This document shows, one piece after another, positions 53,821-63,501 of a stretch of 64,000 nucleotides of DNA; positions within the stretch are counted from its first letter, which is position 1; every line of letters starts with the position of its first letter. A program made the translations under genes and the position numbers. The notes beneath the pieces were generated by a model that ran no database searches, was not told where the DNA came from, and saw only the letters and a program-made list of their open reading frames with translations. Source of the DNA: JACKOB01 sp024234575 (GTDB lineage: Bacteria; Pseudomonadota; Gammaproteobacteria; Pseudomonadales; Oleiphilaceae); assembly GCA_051208035.1 (NCBI GenBank), contig JBPJFZ010000004.1, positions 62,001 through 126,000 on the forward strand, written 5' to 3'.

Positions 53821-54462
53821 ATGTACATGACCGCACAAACTGAGGGTAAAAAAGCAGCCACGCTATACTATTTTCATGACCCCATGTGCAGCTGGTGCTG
53901 GGGCTACCGGCCCACGTGGGAAAAAGTCGAGTCTGTGCTCTGCGATGATCTTGTTATCGAGTATTGTCTGGGTGGTTTGGCGCCAGACTCTGACACCCCC
54001 ATGCCGGCAGATATGGCGCTGGCCATTCAGTCATACTGGCGAAAGATTAACAGCCAACTGGGTACGCCATTTAATTTCGATTTCTGGCACAAATGCACCC
54101 CTCGTCGCTCGACCTTTCCTGCCTGCCGCGCTGTGTTGGCGGCGAAAGCCCAGCTACAAGAGCGCGAGATGATATTTGCCTTGCAGCAGGCGTATTATCT
54201 GCGGGCATTGAACCCGTCTGATACCTCAACGCATTGTCAATTGGCTACCGAGATAGGCCTTGATCCAGAAAAGTTTGCGTCAGATTTACTGTCCGACGAG
54301 ATTAATAATCAACTTCTGGCGCAGATAGCACTGTCGCGAAAGTGGCAGGTGCCTGGCTTTCCATCGCTGGTGTTGCTTAGCTGCGAGCAGCTGATACATA
54401 TACCAGTAAACTATCTTGCTGCGGATGAGACAATCGACCTGATACGGAAGAACCTAACGTAA
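53821..54462 (+). CDS. Cytoplasmic DsbA-family (2-hydroxychromene isomerase-like) thiol protein
   Basis: 213 residues, start adjacent to the previous stop (ATG at 53821 or 53827). It has no signal peptide. The active motif FHDPMCSWCWGY puts CxxC at Cys23 and Cys26, then a helical insert and the cis-proline VPGFPSLVLL. This is the FrnE/DsbA-like cytoplasmic subgroup. It probably works with the upstream TlpA-like protein in disulfide chemistry, though one protein is periplasmic and the other not, so direct partnership is doubtful. Confidence 0.88.
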   Translation: MYMTAQTEGKKAATLYYFHDPMCSWCWGYRPTWEKVESVLCDDLVIEYCLGGLAPDSDTPMPADMALAIQSYWRKINSQLGTPFNFDFWHKCTPRRSTFPACRAVLAAKAQLQEREMIFALQQAYYLRALNPSDTSTHCQLATEIGLDPEKFASDLLSDEINNQLLAQIALSRKWQVPGFPSLVLLSCEQLIHIPVNYLAADETIDLIRKNLT

Positions 54463-54582
54463 TTAAGAGTGGCCGACATTTGTTATGATACTTCGCATAA
54501 TAAAAACCACTACAAATCTTGTACAAAATTCTACTTTTCTTACCGCTATAAACTGCTAAAGTGTTGCTTTTTTGATCTACGA

Positions 54583-54721
54583 AACCTCTGATTAATTGCC
54601 TGCGCAAGCGAATAGCTGCGTTGGGCGGTACTCGATAGCTCGCCTATCTCTATGATATGTCTCGCTTTCTGCGTTCCGTCCGCCTTGCTATTCATCTTGC
54701 TCGGAGAATTAATCTGAGGTT
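54583..54721. mobile_element. MITE-like element with 15-bp terminal inverted repeats
   Basis: AACCTCTGATTAATT (54583-54597) is inverted at 54707-54721 as AATTAATCTGAGGTT, with one mismatch. The 139-bp interior is imperfectly palindromic as well, so the whole unit can fold as a long hairpin. It encodes nothing. The size, TIRs and lack of coding content define a miniature inverted-repeat element or REP-like repeat. I recall similar units in several gammaproteobacteria but cannot check copies here. Confidence 0.7.
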
Positions 54722-54744
54722 CCCTAATAATAAAAAGGCAACGC

Positions 54745-57714
54745 ATGCTATTGCGCAAATTGTTGATGTTGACTCCTACTGTTTGTGATCGGGCTGAAGA
54801 GCGAAAGTATTTGCTTTTGGGTAGGGTCGTTTTATTTTTGCTATCGTTTTTTTCGGTCGTATCGGTTTCAGCTTCAACAACGACCATCCACCTTGATGAC
54901 AGCCATCAGGTCATCACCTCTGCAGAGCGTTTTTTCTATTATGAGGATCGTTCCGGCACACTAACCGCAAATGCTGCCAGAGAGCTTTCCGGAAAAGAGT
55001 GGTCACACTTGCCCGGCAATATCGCTAACTTCGGTTTCTCCGAAAGTGTCTATTGGTTTAGTTTTGACATACAAAATCTCAGTAGCCGTGCCATAGACTT
55101 GTATGTGCATATCGATTACTCATTGCTTGATTCCATCGAGTTTTATACCTATGCCGACGGCCTGCTTTCTGAGAAATATATCGCAGGTGATACGCTTGCC
55201 TTCAACGAGCGACCCGTTGATTACCCGACGTTTTTATTTCCTGTAGAGCTGCGTAAAGATCAGCAAAAGCAAGTGTTTATTCGGGTGCAATCGAAAGGGT
55301 CGGTACAGGTACCTCTGTCGATATGGCAGAAAGATGCGTTTTTGCTCGATAAATTCTCGTATGTCTTTCTTTATGGATGTTTTCTCAGCGCGATTCTGAT
55401 TATGAGCGCGTACAACCTATGCCTTTTTGTTTTTGTAAGAGAAAGAAGCTATCTGTTTTATACCTTTTTTACCTTGTCTATCGCAGGTATTCATAGCTCG
55501 CTGGATGGGTTTGCTTATCAATGGTTTTGGCCAAATTCACCCGCATGGCATCAAATATCCACGGTGACACTGATTTCTTTTGGTTGCATTGCGACGGTCT
55601 TGTTTACCCGGGCGCTTCTACCGATTCCGGCGGTGGGTTTTCTGCAGACAGGTATAAAAGCGCTATTGGTTACAACGGTTGTCTCTGCTGTTATTACCCA
55701 GTTTTTACCCTATCGACAAGCCGCTGTTTTAAATGGCGCAATTACGCTTGTTACCATGAGTGGAGTGCTTTTTATCTGTATGGCGATGCTAAAGCATTCG
55801 CCGCGCATTGCACGATTTTATACTTTTGCCTGGGCAGCTTACTTCCTTGGGATATTGCTGAAGTCTTCAAGCAAGATGGGGTTAATCCCATACTCGGCAG
55901 TGACCGAGTACGCAGGTAATATTGGCGCTGTCGCTGGCATCATTATACTGGCGCTGGCCTTGGCGGATAGAATAAATGCCGAGCGCCGGGCGAAAGAAAA
56001 AGCTCAGAGCCAGGCCATAGGTTCGCTGCAGCGTTTTCAATCTTTATATGAAAACGCGCTGGAAGGCATTTTTACGTTTGCACAGTCAGGAACGCTCTTG
56101 CGGGCCAATCCCGCGTTTTTAAAACTGGTTGGTATTACTGAAGGAGGGGCTGATCAGCTCAATGGTGGTCAGGTTCCGGACAATGTGTTCCGATTGCGTG
56201 CGGCAGAGTTTTCCCGTTTATTGACGGAAGTGTGCAGCCAACAGCAAGTTGTCGACTACGAAACCCGCCTGTACAACCGGCTGGAAGATTCTATCTGGGT
56301 GAATATTTCCGCCCGGTTGAGTGAAGATAGTGAAACCGGGCAGACTTATCTTGAAGGTACACTGATAGATATTACGCAAAGAAAGGCCTTTGAAGCGCAA
56401 TTAAGGCACTTGGCCGAACATGACTCGCTTACCGGATTCTATAACCGGCGGGCATTTGAAAGTGCTGCAATTGAAAAACTCAACGCTGTTAAAAATCAGG
56501 CTGAGTCTTGTTGCCTGATGTATATGGATCTTGACCAGTTCAAGATTGTTAACGATCTTTGCGGACATACTGCGGGAGATATGCTGTTAAAAAACCTCAG
56601 TAAGCGCCTGCTAAACAAGATAAGGCAACTAGGCGAAGGGCAAATAATCGCGAGACTGGGCGGTGATGAGTTTGGCGTTTTGCTTGGACATACCCGCCTC
56701 GAAAAGGCCCGTCTGATTGCCGAAGAGTTTAGGGTATTAGTAGAGCAGTTTCTTTTTGTTTGGCAAGGTAAGCGTTACACCCTGGGGGTAAGTATTGGGC
56801 TGGTTGAAATATGTCCGTTTCATCATTCCATAGAGCAGGTGCTGGTAATGGCTGATACGGCCTGTTACCAGGCGAAAGACCAGGGCAGGAATCGCGTGCA
56901 CACCTTTGTCGAATCAGACCGCGAGCTGGAGTTCAGGCAGCTCGAAATGCAATGGGTGTCAATCATTAAGGACGCTATAGCCAACGATCAGTTCTTTTTG
57001 GTGTTTCAGAATATTTCGTCTAATAAAAACCGGGACGCTGGTCATCACTACGAAATATTGCTGCGACTGGTAAATAGCAGCGGCAATCTGTGCGCTCCAA
57101 GCCAGTTTATACCCGCAGCGGAACGCTACAATCTCATGCCGAACATAGATCGTTGGGTCATCCGGCACTATTTCTCCTGGCTGCAGAAGAACCCGGAGCA
57201 TCTGCACGACCTCGCGTGTGCCAGCATTAATATCAGTACGCAGAGTTTGGGTGATCAGACGTTTCCGTCTTTTTTGGTTAGTGTGATGGACGAGTTTCAG
57301 ATACCTGCAGAAAAACTCTGCTTTGAAATCACCGAAGGTATGGCTATTACGCATATTGATAACACGCAACTCTTTATCAGCAAATTTCGTGATCTTGGTT
57401 GTCGTTTTGCGCTGGATGATTTCGGCACCGGATTTTCTTCCTACGCATACCTAAAAGAGCTGCGCGTAGATTTTATAAAAATTGATGGTGTATTTATCAG
57501 GAACCTTACTGATAATGCTGTTGACTTCGCGATGGTTAAGTCAATTTGTGATGTTGCCCAGGCGATGGGAATCGAAACGGTTGGCGAATTTGTTGAAAAC
57601 GAAGAGATCAGGCAACAACTGATAACAATCGGCATCGATTACTCGCAAGGCTACCATATTCATAAACCTATTCGTTTAGAGAGCAGTGCATTCAAAATAT
57701 CGGTCAGCCATTAG
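54745..57714 (+). CDS. Membrane GGDEF-EAL protein with 7TMR-DISM sensor
   Basis: 989 residues. An N-terminal signal-anchor (26-44) precedes a periplasmic 7TMR-DISMED2 domain (45-190), seven membrane helices (205-405), a PAS (425-540), GGDEF with GGDEF intact at 639-643, and EAL (735-985). The EAL signature is EIL at 770-772, with DDFGTGFSSYAYL at 891-903 and the ITEG and INIS motifs. The intact metal and substrate residues suggest that both activities could work. It senses an extracellular ligand, likely carbohydrate-related, and tunes c-di-GMP. The MITE-like element sits 24 bases upstream. Confidence 0.92.
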   Translation: MLLRKLLMLTPTVCDRAEERKYLLLGRVVLFLLSFFSVVSVSASTTTIHLDDSHQVITSAERFFYYEDRSGTLTANAARELSGKEWSHLPGNIANFGFSESVYWFSFDIQNLSSRAIDLYVHIDYSLLDSIEFYTYADGLLSEKYIAGDTLAFNERPVDYPTFLFPVELRKDQQKQVFIRVQSKGSVQVPLSIWQKDAFLLDKFSYVFLYGCFLSAILIMSAYNLCLFVFVRERSYLFYTFFTLSIAGIHSSLDGFAYQWFWPNSPAWHQISTVTLISFGCIATVLFTRALLPIPAVGFLQTGIKALLVTTVVSAVITQFLPYRQAAVLNGAITLVTMSGVLFICMAMLKHSPRIARFYTFAWAAYFLGILLKSSSKMGLIPYSAVTEYAGNIGAVAGIIILALALADRINAERRAKEKAQSQAIGSLQRFQSLYENALEGIFTFAQSGTLLRANPAFLKLVGITEGGADQLNGGQVPDNVFRLRAAEFSRLLTEVCSQQQVVDYETRLYNRLEDSIWVNISARLSEDSETGQTYLEGTLIDITQRKAFEAQLRHLAEHDSLTGFYNRRAFESAAIEKLNAVKNQAESCCLMYMDLDQFKIVNDLCGHTAGDMLLKNLSKRLLNKIRQLGEGQIIARLGGDEFGVLLGHTRLEKARLIAEEFRVLVEQFLFVWQGKRYTLGVSIGLVEICPFHHSIEQVLVMADTACYQAKDQGRNRVHTFVESDRELEFRQLEMQWVSIIKDAIANDQFFLVFQNISSNKNRDAGHHYEILLRLVNSSGNLCAPSQFIPAAERYNLMPNIDRWVIRHYFSWLQKNPEHLHDLACASINISTQSLGDQTFPSFLVSVMDEFQIPAEKLCFEITEGMAITHIDNTQLFISKFRDLGCRFALDDFGTGFSSYAYLKELRVDFIKIDGVFIRNLTDNAVDFAMVKSICDVAQAMGIETVGEFVENEEIRQQLITIGIDYSQGYHIHKPIRLESSAFKISVSH

Positions 57715-57837
57715 CCTGTTAGTTAGCGGTGTGCCTATCTGTGAAAATATAGTTTTTCATAAGCCTGGAAATACTCGTTTTTTAGCGAGCTAACGCTATA
57801 TTATAGGTATCTACACGCACTGGCAGACAGACAGCAG

Positions 57838-60090
57838 ATGATGGATAGCAAGCAACTCTCGGCCTTATTGGAAGCCCAACAGGAAGTTATTTCCAAGATC
57901 GCTCTTGCGCAGCCGCTCTCTGCCTGTCTCGAGTCTATTTGTCGCTTGATTGAGAAAATTCTGGACGACCCCCAGGCAAAAAGCTCTATTCTGCTGCTCG
58001 ATGGCAATCAGTTGCGTCATGGAGCAGCCCCCAGCTTACCTGATGATTATTGTGCAGCGGTGGATGGCGTACAGATCGGCCCCTGTGTAGGCTCGTGTGG
58101 AACGGCAGTGTTTCGCAAAGAGCGGGTAGTTGTTACGGATTTAGAGCATGATCCGCTATGGGCGGACTATAAAGATTTAGCTCTCAGTTTTGCCTTACGT
58201 GCGTGCTGGTCGAACCCCATATTCTCATCTGCGGGAGAAGTATTGGGTAGTTTTGCCATCTACTATCTGGAGCCCTGTACTCCTTCAGATGTTCATATCG
58301 AGTTGATCAATCGTTTTACCCATCTTTCCAGTTTGGCAATCGAAAAATCGCTTTCGTCCCGAAGAGAGGCTGAACTAACATCCAGGCTTCGGCATGGCAT
58401 TGAAAAATTTGCCGCCTTCACTAGCGTGATGCCAGACCTCGCCTTGATCCTCGCTGAGGATGGCACCTATGTTGATGTCTATGGCGCCGACGAGTCTTTG
58501 CTCTATCAGCCTATAAAAAGTATTTTGGGCAAGAAAATTACCGATATATTGCCCGCCGTATCTAGCCGGGCCGTGATGGATGTTATTGCCAAGGCGATTG
58601 CAACCAATGAAGTGCAGGTCTTTGAATATGAGTTGGATGTAGCCAAAGGCGAGTGTACTTTTGAAGGTAGAATAACCGCTATTAATCACTACTTGCCGGA
58701 AGAACCCGACGTGCGGCACGTGTTGTGGATGGCTCGTGATATCACCGGGCGCAAGAGTGCTGAAAAACAGATAGAGATGCTGGCATTTTTTGACCCGCTG
58801 ACATCGTTACCCAATCGCCGGTATTTGATAGAGCGCCTGCAATGGCTCATTGATAAAGCGCAGAGAAACAAACTCAGCGGTGCCTTACTGTACCTTGACC
58901 TGGATGACTTCAAACGAATTAACGATTCTTTAGGGCACTCGGTGGGCGATGAACTACTCATCAAAGTCGCACAAAGGCTTAAGCCAGTGTTGAGAGCCAG
59001 CGATACGATTGCCAGAATTGGTGGTGATGAATTTGTTATTATTCTGGAAACGCTCGAGGAAGATATCGATTGCTTAAGCGAGGAGGCATCGCAAGTTGCT
59101 CAAAAAGTCATTGAGGCGTTTGCGAAAACGTTTGATATCAAAAATGGCAAATACAAGATTGGCGTAAGTATCGGTATTAGTGTGATACATGGCGAAGATA
59201 TTACTGCAGATGAGGCGTTAAAAAGGGCTGACACCGCTATGTATCGCTCGAAACATGTGGGCGGCAGCCACTTTACGTTTTTTGACCCCGCATTGCAGCG
59301 CATTCTTGATCACCGTCTGGAAATTGAGCAAGGAATTATACAGTCGATTAAAGAGAACCAGTTCTGTGCTTATTTCCAGCCTCAGATAGGGCCTGACAAC
59401 GAGGTGATCGGAGCGGAAGCTTTAATACGTTGGCTGCATCCGCAAAAAGGTGTGATTTCACCGTTAGACTTTATCCCGGTTGCCGAGCAATTTGGGTTGA
59501 TTACTCGCTTGCAAGACATCGTCCTGAGAGAGTCCTGCGCGTTGATTAACCTCCTTATCGAAAATAAGTTAGTTGATGATAGGTTTAGTGTGGCGATAAA
59601 TATCAGCGGCAGTCAGTTTAGCAACCCTTCATTGCAGCAGGATTTGTTGGACACTATCAAGGAGTACAAATTATCCCCAGGGCGAATCAAATTAGAAATT
59701 ACTGAAAGCATGTTGATTGATAATATAGATCTGACGGTAAAACAAATGAACGAACTCAAAAGCAGCGGTTTTCGTTTTTCTATCGATGACTTTGGTACAG
59801 GGTATTCATCGCTGACTTACCTGCAGACCTTTCCAATTGACGAGCTAAAAATTGATAAAAGCTTCGTGGATAATATTCACAATGGAGTCGTAGGGTCTGG
59901 CATCGTCGATGCGATTATAGCAATGTCCAGACATCTCAACTTCAATGTGATTGCAGAGGGCGTAGAGCACAAAGAGCAGGCGGATATTCTGCTGACCAGA
60001 AATGTTAAGGCGATGCAAGGCTATTACTTTGCTCGGCCCATGCCTGCGGATATATTTGTGAACTGGCTAAGGCAGCTGCAAACACTTTAG
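57838..60090 (+). CDS. Cytoplasmic GAF-PAS-GGDEF-EAL protein
   Basis: 750 residues, no membrane helix. A GAF domain spans about 15-170 (GPCVGSCGTAVF, VVVTDLEHDPLW), a PAS about 190-310 (MARDITGRKSAEKQ), GGDEF at 395-399 (RIGGDEFVIIL) and EAL at 527-529 (GAEALIRWLHP), with DDFGTGYSSLTYL at 650-662. Both signature motifs are intact. It makes or degrades c-di-GMP in response to a cytoplasmic signal. It follows the first GGDEF-EAL gene by 123 bases and could be part of one transcript. Confidence 0.93.
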   Translation: MMDSKQLSALLEAQQEVISKIALAQPLSACLESICRLIEKILDDPQAKSSILLLDGNQLRHGAAPSLPDDYCAAVDGVQIGPCVGSCGTAVFRKERVVVTDLEHDPLWADYKDLALSFALRACWSNPIFSSAGEVLGSFAIYYLEPCTPSDVHIELINRFTHLSSLAIEKSLSSRREAELTSRLRHGIEKFAAFTSVMPDLALILAEDGTYVDVYGADESLLYQPIKSILGKKITDILPAVSSRAVMDVIAKAIATNEVQVFEYELDVAKGECTFEGRITAINHYLPEEPDVRHVLWMARDITGRKSAEKQIEMLAFFDPLTSLPNRRYLIERLQWLIDKAQRNKLSGALLYLDLDDFKRINDSLGHSVGDELLIKVAQRLKPVLRASDTIARIGGDEFVIILETLEEDIDCLSEEASQVAQKVIEAFAKTFDIKNGKYKIGVSIGISVIHGEDITADEALKRADTAMYRSKHVGGSHFTFFDPALQRILDHRLEIEQGIIQSIKENQFCAYFQPQIGPDNEVIGAEALIRWLHPQKGVISPLDFIPVAEQFGLITRLQDIVLRESCALINLLIENKLVDDRFSVAINISGSQFSNPSLQQDLLDTIKEYKLSPGRIKLEITESMLIDNIDLTVKQMNELKSSGFRFSIDDFGTGYSSLTYLQTFPIDELKIDKSFVDNIHNGVVGSGIVDAIIAMSRHLNFNVIAEGVEHKEQADILLTRNVKAMQGYYFARPMPADIFVNWLRQLQTL

Positions 60091-60109
60091 GGTGCTTCTA
60101 TGAATAGTG

Positions 60110-61552
60110 CTAAAGCCCCGACTTTTTCAATACTGCCACAAACATCGTGTCAGAGTTTTGCCGGGGCAAGCCAAGCATGCGTTGCTCAACTAAAGAAAAA
60201 TCAGCGTGTTGTTGTAAAAATCGTGCCACCTGATCTTCGTTTTCAGCTGCCAGCCAACTACATGTGGCGTAAACCAGATGGCCGCCTTCCCGCACACTAA
60301 ACTGTGCTTTCTCAAGTAATTGATACTGCAGCGCCGTGAGTTCCTGGCCGTCAGAAGGATCGAAGCGCCAGCGCGCATCCGGATTGCGACGCCAGGTGCC
60401 TGATGCCGTGCAGGGCGCATCAACTAATACCCAGTCAAAACCCTTCTGCCGGGCTACTTCCAGCGGCAGTCTTAGCGGCGCCTGACCATCCCAGGTGAAT
60501 GTGCGAATATTGGAAAAGTCGGCGCGTTTAGCGCGACGCTTCAGTTCGTCCAATTTATAAGCGTGCAAATCGGTAGCGACCACGACACCTTTGCTGTTCA
60601 TCCTCGATGCAATTGCCAATGATTTTCCACCGGCACCAGCACAGGTATCCCACACTTTTTGTCCGGGTTGCACTGCTACAGCCATTGCTATTTGCTGGCT
60701 GGCCAAATCCTGAATTTCAACTTGTCCGGTTTTGTAAGGGGTTGTTTCGTGCAAGCCTCTGCCACCGGTAGCATTCAGCCCCTCCACCGGTGCTGCCGCG
60801 CGTGAAGTTTTTACCCCTTCTTTAGTTAATTGACGTGCCAGCTCATCAAGACTTTTTCCACCCTGGGCACGTAGCCAGAGAGGAGGGAAGTAATTCTGCT
60901 CACTAATAAAGTTGGCAAATTCCGGAACGGACCAGTTGCTTAGTTTTTGTCGTAACTCAAAGTCTGGTAGCCACTGTGGTCGAAGGCCGTGCCAAAGCAG
61001 CCAGGTATTGGCATTCTCATCATTTGAAAAATGTTGTTCGATGCCGGCAAACCAGGCTTGGCGTTTGGTGGCGTCTGGCAGTGCATTTGGCGCAGGGCAA
61101 TCAGTATCGAGGCGCAAGCCAACCCAGTACCAGAAAACTTCAGGGGCAAGGTTCTCTGCATCGGCAGGCTGCCATTGACTATCCCAATCCCGCCAGTCAA
61201 CTTCACCAAGAGCGCTTTCCCCGTGCAGGTCTCGCTGGTAGGCCGTTTCCAGGGCAGATGCCAATTGCAAGAAACGCATGGCTTGAAACATAGCCTCGCT
61301 GACAATAAGCCGCTCTTCCCGCACCGCGTCAGAATTTATCCGCTTGTTCTGCGGCGGGTAAGTTGACCCCTTGGTTTTTCTGTACGGAGACTGTGCGCCC
61401 TCTTTCGAACCTGGCGGAAAGTAAGGATGCTTTCTCTGCCACTCTCTTAGCCATAAATCAACAGGCTGCCAGCGATCCTGATTGAGCCAGTCGCGCCACA
61501 TATGTAGCAATCTTGGGTAGTGATAGCGCTTCCAGCAACGACTTTCGCTCAT
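60110..61552 (-). CDS. RsmB/RsmF-type rRNA cytosine-5 methyltransferase
   Basis: 480 residues. SAM motif I is DTCAGAGGKSLA. The catalytic pair are Cys381 in DAPCTASG (motif IV) and Cys431 in YATCSW (motif VI), diagnostic for the RsmB/NOP2 family. The N-terminal third has a helical RNA-recognition region. It methylates a cytosine in 16S or 23S rRNA, and which site cannot be told. It is convergent with the GGDEF-EAL gene, with 19 bases between stops. Confidence 0.9.
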   Translation of the reverse strand: MSESRCWKRYHYPRLLHMWRDWLNQDRWQPVDLWLREWQRKHPYFPPGSKEGAQSPYRKTKGSTYPPQNKRINSDAVREERLIVSEAMFQAMRFLQLASALETAYQRDLHGESALGEVDWRDWDSQWQPADAENLAPEVFWYWVGLRLDTDCPAPNALPDATKRQAWFAGIEQHFSNDENANTWLLWHGLRPQWLPDFELRQKLSNWSVPEFANFISEQNYFPPLWLRAQGGKSLDELARQLTKEGVKTSRAAAPVEGLNATGGRGLHETTPYKTGQVEIQDLASQQIAMAVAVQPGQKVWDTCAGAGGKSLAIASRMNSKGVVVATDLHAYKLDELKRRAKRADFSNIRTFTWDGQAPLRLPLEVARQKGFDWVLVDAPCTASGTWRRNPDARWRFDPSDGQELTALQYQLLEKAQFSVREGGHLVYATCSWLAAENEDQVARFLQQHADFSLVEQRMLGLPRQNSDTMFVAVLKKSGL

Positions 61553-61977
61553 GATAAACCGTATTCTCGTTGAAAAACGGCCATTTTAAACTGACAGGTC
61601 TGTAATTACGAAAAAGAAATGAATTAATTGCATTAAGAATAGTGAAACGTTGGTTGGCGCTTGTGTGCATAGCCGCCGTTGGTCGCTGGCACAGACACAA
61701 AGGTATTGCCATGTCTTATGAACAATGAAGCAAATAACTCCTGTCGGTTTGCCCCACCAGCAGTAAACTTTGCCTCTCGCTACACAGTTGGAACAGCATT
61801 GTCTAACTCTGGCGCTTCGGTTTTAAGCACCGGGGGCGGTACGCATTTCCATGTTGATCATTAAAGAGAAAAATAGTTCTTGTACAGGCTTGTACAGAGT
61901 AGGAAAACGCGATGCGCCAGCGTAGGATATGCGCTATCAACATCTCTATTTTTTACCTTTTTTATTTGAGCCTCTCG
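61553..61977. other. Divergent gap upstream of hflX
   Basis: 425 bases without a supported gene; a 61-codon frame here has no ribosome site. A tandem direct repeat, CTTGTACAG twice at 61879-61897, occurs about 80 bases before the hflX start. Both repeats carry the palindrome TGTACA. Their role is unknown. Confidence 0.45.
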
Positions 61978-63312
61978 ATGCAACCCACACTTAAGAAAGC
62001 ACATACACGGGCTTTGCTGGTTTCAGTGCTTAGCCCAAAGACCAAGAGCTCCGAAGCGCAAGAGTCGCTGGAGGAATTGTCTCGGCTTGTCACTACCCTA
62101 GGGTTTCAGCCCATTGGCAGTCGATCACAGAAGCAATTGACTACCCGTTCAGCGTTCGTGGTCGGGGCGGGTAAACTCAAGGAATTGGCCAATCTTACGG
62201 GTAATAAGGGCGACCTGAAGAATTTACAGGATGTGCCGGACGATGACGAGCCGACAAGCATGCCGGTTGATAAACCACTGGAGGTGGCAGATGTCGTTGT
62301 TTTTGATTGCGACCTCAGTCCATCGCAATTACGCAATCTCAGCAACGCTTTAGGTGTAGAGGTCTTTGATCGGACCGGTATCATTATCGAAATTTTCAGT
62401 CGTCATGCCCGCACTCGAACGGCACGGCTGCAGGTTGAGATTGCGCGGTTGAAATATATGGTACCTCGACTACGTGAAACCGAGGGCGGTAAGAAAGAGC
62501 GGCATTCAGGGCGAGGAGCAGGTGAAACTGCATTGGAGCTTGAGCGTCGCAGTGTACGTGATCGCCTGTCTGAACTGCGCCGAGAACTGCAGGATGTGCA
62601 ACAGGAAATGCAGGGGCGCAGGTCTCGACGGGCCGCCGAGTATTGCGTTGCGTTGGTAGGCTATACCAACGCAGGAAAATCCTCCACCATGCGTGCACTG
62701 ACCTTTAGTGACGTGCTGGTGGAGGACAAACTGTTCGCGACCCTCGACACGACGGTACGTTTGTTGCAGCCTGAAACCCATCCACGCATTTTAATTTCTG
62801 ACACTGTGGGATTCATTAAAAAACTGCCCCATGATCTGGTAGCATCCTTCCGTTCAACGCTGGATGAAGCGCACGACGCAGCTTTACTGCTGTACGTTGT
62901 GGATGCCTCCGATTCGAGCTTTCGTTCACAACTCAAAGTGGTGAACCAGGTACTGCAAGAAGTCGGCGTAGAGGATACTCCTAGCTTGCTATTGCTTAAC
63001 AAATCAGATCGATTGAGCGACGAAGACAAGTTGATTCTGGCGGCAGAATTTCCCGACGCCATGATGATTTCTGCGCATAACCCAGAAGATATCACCGCCT
63101 TGCGTCAGCGCATCGTGGATTTTTGCGAAAAGAATATGTTGGAAGAAACTATTCGCATCCCCTATACAGCAAAAAATGTTATGGGTGAAGTGCGTGCCAG
63201 TATGCGGGTGCTGAAAGAGGATTATGAAGAGGACTGTGTTCGTCTTCAGGTGCTCTCCAGGAGTTCTGATCTTGAGCGAGTGAAGATGCTGCTGGCATCA
63301 GCGCGGCCCTAA
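61978..63312 (+). CDS. hflX: GTPase HflX
   Basis: 444 residues from the ATG at 61978; an in-frame upstream ATG adds a hydrophobic stretch not typical of the family. The HflX N-terminal domain (about 1-210) ends in the Gly-rich region ERHSGRGAGETALELERR. The G domain has G1 GYTNAGKSS (228-236), G3 DTVGFI (275-280) and G4 NKSD (341-344). HflX splits 70S ribosomes and disassembles hibernating ribosomes under stress. It is not in the hfq-hflX-hflKC context of enterobacteria here. Confidence 0.95.
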   Translation: MQPTLKKAHTRALLVSVLSPKTKSSEAQESLEELSRLVTTLGFQPIGSRSQKQLTTRSAFVVGAGKLKELANLTGNKGDLKNLQDVPDDDEPTSMPVDKPLEVADVVVFDCDLSPSQLRNLSNALGVEVFDRTGIIIEIFSRHARTRTARLQVEIARLKYMVPRLRETEGGKKERHSGRGAGETALELERRSVRDRLSELRRELQDVQQEMQGRRSRRAAEYCVALVGYTNAGKSSTMRALTFSDVLVEDKLFATLDTTVRLLQPETHPRILISDTVGFIKKLPHDLVASFRSTLDEAHDAALLLYVVDASDSSFRSQLKVVNQVLQEVGVEDTPSLLLLNKSDRLSDEDKLILAAEFPDAMMISAHNPEDITALRQRIVDFCEKNMLEETIRIPYTAKNVMGEVRASMRVLKEDYEEDCVRLQVLSRSSDLERVKMLLASARP

Positions 63313-63501
63313 TGTGGTGTGCGGTTGTTGGCCACGCCTAGATATGCCACCTGAATGTTTTTGCCTGGCTCAAGTATCAACGGTTGATAATTACGCTGGA
63401 ACGCCAATATTTTTTCATTATGGATTATTAATAAGCAGTAATAGCGTACCATTGCCTGCCTTGAGTTTTCTTCTTTGCGAAACCGGAGTTGTTCAACCAG
63501 A

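Noticed and set aside
61679..61864. 61-codon frame before hflX
   Set aside because: No ribosome site; likely chance open frame in a gap.
61879..61897. CTTGTACAG tandem repeat as a regulatory site for hflX
   Set aside because: Only two copies, no matching partner elsewhere in the window, so reported only within the gap.
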